Positions 62,811 to 64,000 of a stretch of 64,000 nt of DNA are shown here, piece by piece (position 1 is the first letter of the stretch; the number at the start of each line of letters is the position of its first letter). The stretch lies in contig NC_091255.1 of NCBI RefSeq assembly GCF_042477335.2, positions 32,032,501 to 32,096,500 of the forward strand, read 5' to 3'. The position numbers and the translations under genes are program-made. The notes beneath the pieces were generated by a model. That model searched no databases, had not been told where the DNA came from, and saw only the letters and a list, made by a program, of their open reading frames with translations. This DNA is from Ovis canadensis. Lineage: Eukaryota > Chordata > Mammalia > Artiodactyla > Bovidae.

Positions 62811-64000
62811 ATTTTGTTTTTGTTTCACAAAGTTTTATCTTAAGGTTGATTAAATATTTGTTCTTTAGTAAATTTTATGCTTTGAATTGAATAAATAGAA
62901 TGAATAATATTGTTGACATTGATTTTAGACCATAAATTCCTAAATTTTGTTGCATTTTCCTCAGTCTGTTCAGAAAACCTATGTTTAATTCAGTATTGGG
63001 CCACACTGGTGGCCTTTATGATGAACTAAGTGTAAATGCATTTCTCTTGTCCTTGCATAGTTAAAAAAAATTTTTTTTGAGTCATTATCTTAGAATTAGG
63101 TTTTTTTGGATTATCATGAAAAATTGGAAGCTTTGGCAACAGCTGGGCCCACATTTTCCTGTGGCAGCAGTTGGCCTAAGCTGAGTCACAGCTGCTCTCC
63201 TTTAGATGGGCATAAACTTTCCAGTGAAACAAGTTCCTACCACTCCGTTATTGTTTATTATTGCCCTTGTACTGTTTATAGTGAAGAAATACTTTCCTAT
63301 TGATGTCTTTATAAACAATGGGGGAAAGGTATAGCTAGAGAACTGCAGTCGTCAAGAAAAAGTACCTATTCAGAGGCTGCAAATGGATAGTCCAGGATTC
63401 AGATTAGAAATGTGTTTTGTCTGCTCAGATTTTTGTTTTTAATTAGATTTACTTTAAAAAAAAACCACACAGTTCTACCACTGTTGCTTTATTTCTAGCT
63501 GATTCACACTTTTACCTGCCTAGTTAGTCTCTGTATTTGATTTGTAATCTATTTAAAGCAGTTTATAAAGATGCATAAACTACAAAATACCACAAATTAA
63601 AAACAAAGAGAAAAAAGAAACAAAGGGTAAGGATAAAACAGTATCAGAATCTAGGCCAAAAAGGTCTGTCACAGCGGTCTTCCTGCAGGCAGAGAGCACA
63701 GATTTGACTGAACTTTCTATGTGGTGGCAGGAGGAAAAAAATACCAGTTAGGTTATTTTTCACAATGTCCTTAAGATAAAAGTGAACCAATTAGTTCAGA
63801 AAGGTCACTAACATTTGGTACTCTCAGACTGTAATTTCTCATAGGGGTCCTCATAAAGAAGATTATGTGTAATTATCATTTCCATCATCAACATCTCTAA
63901 GGTAGATACATGTCTAGTATTTAACAACACTCAATATGGGAATACCAACCACGTCATATGAGTCAAGTCTGAATGAGTGGGTGGATTGTTTGACCGATGG
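62811..64000. other. Intronic single-copy stretch to window end
   Basis: AT-rich, no named repeat. Frames at 63106-63303 lack an exon signature. No second exon could be recognised before the window ends. Confidence 0.35.

Noticed and set aside
1-64000. CRISPR arrays, operons, prophage or other prokaryotic systems
   Set aside because: The sequence is vertebrate nuclear DNA. Direct repeats seen are SINEs, microsatellites or target-site duplications.

Overview
This window is nuclear DNA from a ruminant, almost certainly a bovid. It is dense in BovB (RTE) LINEs, Bov-tA and BovA2 SINEs, CHR-type tRNA-Glu SINEs and ruminant-type L1 3' ends, a combination found in cattle, buffalo, sheep and goat. 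The species cannot be told from the sequence alone. No protein-coding exon could be supported. The long open frames are either retrotransposon reverse-transcriptase remnants or stop-poor frames inside a GC-rich CpG island. No tRNA, rRNA or CRISPR locus was seen.

Layout. From 1 to about 45.3 kb the DNA is intergenic (or belongs to an unseen neighbour) and repeat-packed. It holds MIR, MER5A-like, L2, L1 and LTR relics, repeatedly interrupted by younger Bov-tA, BovA2, CHR, BovB and L1 insertions. The largest mobile gene is a BovB element at 14025-15626, with an uninterrupted 410-codon reverse-transcriptase frame and an apparently inverted 5' tip. Other BovB pieces lie at 38132-38409, 42934-43313, 44639-45272 and 60742-61650. 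Several loci show insertions inside insertions, datable by target-site duplications; the deepest is L2 > LTR > BovB at 42.5-44.3 kb.

From 45.3 to 53.6 kb the character changes. SINEs almost vanish and a CpG island spans roughly 47.56-48.76 kb. Inside it are an NRF1 palindrome, a (GGC)8 tract, a full CRE palindrome (TGACGTCA), GC boxes, a long polypyrimidine tract and a YY1-type motif. A plausible first exon, mostly or wholly 5' UTR, runs on the + strand from about 48.02 kb to a donor site at 48396/48397. This is the promoter of a broadly expressed, TATA-less gene transcribed to the right. The remaining 15.6 kb would be its first intron, and exon 2 is not recognised. The gene is not identified with confidence.

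From 53.6 kb to the end the intron again collects CHR, Bov-tA, BovA2, BovB, L1 and MIR copies. There is no sign of a new multi-gene system. The items most worth a second look are the retrotransposition structures (a 5' inversion, a SINE with apparent 3' transduction, chimeric SINEs, an inverted repeat) and the promoter architecture. Repeat family names rest on recognising remembered consensus sequences, not on a database search. Target-site duplications were read directly from the sequence.
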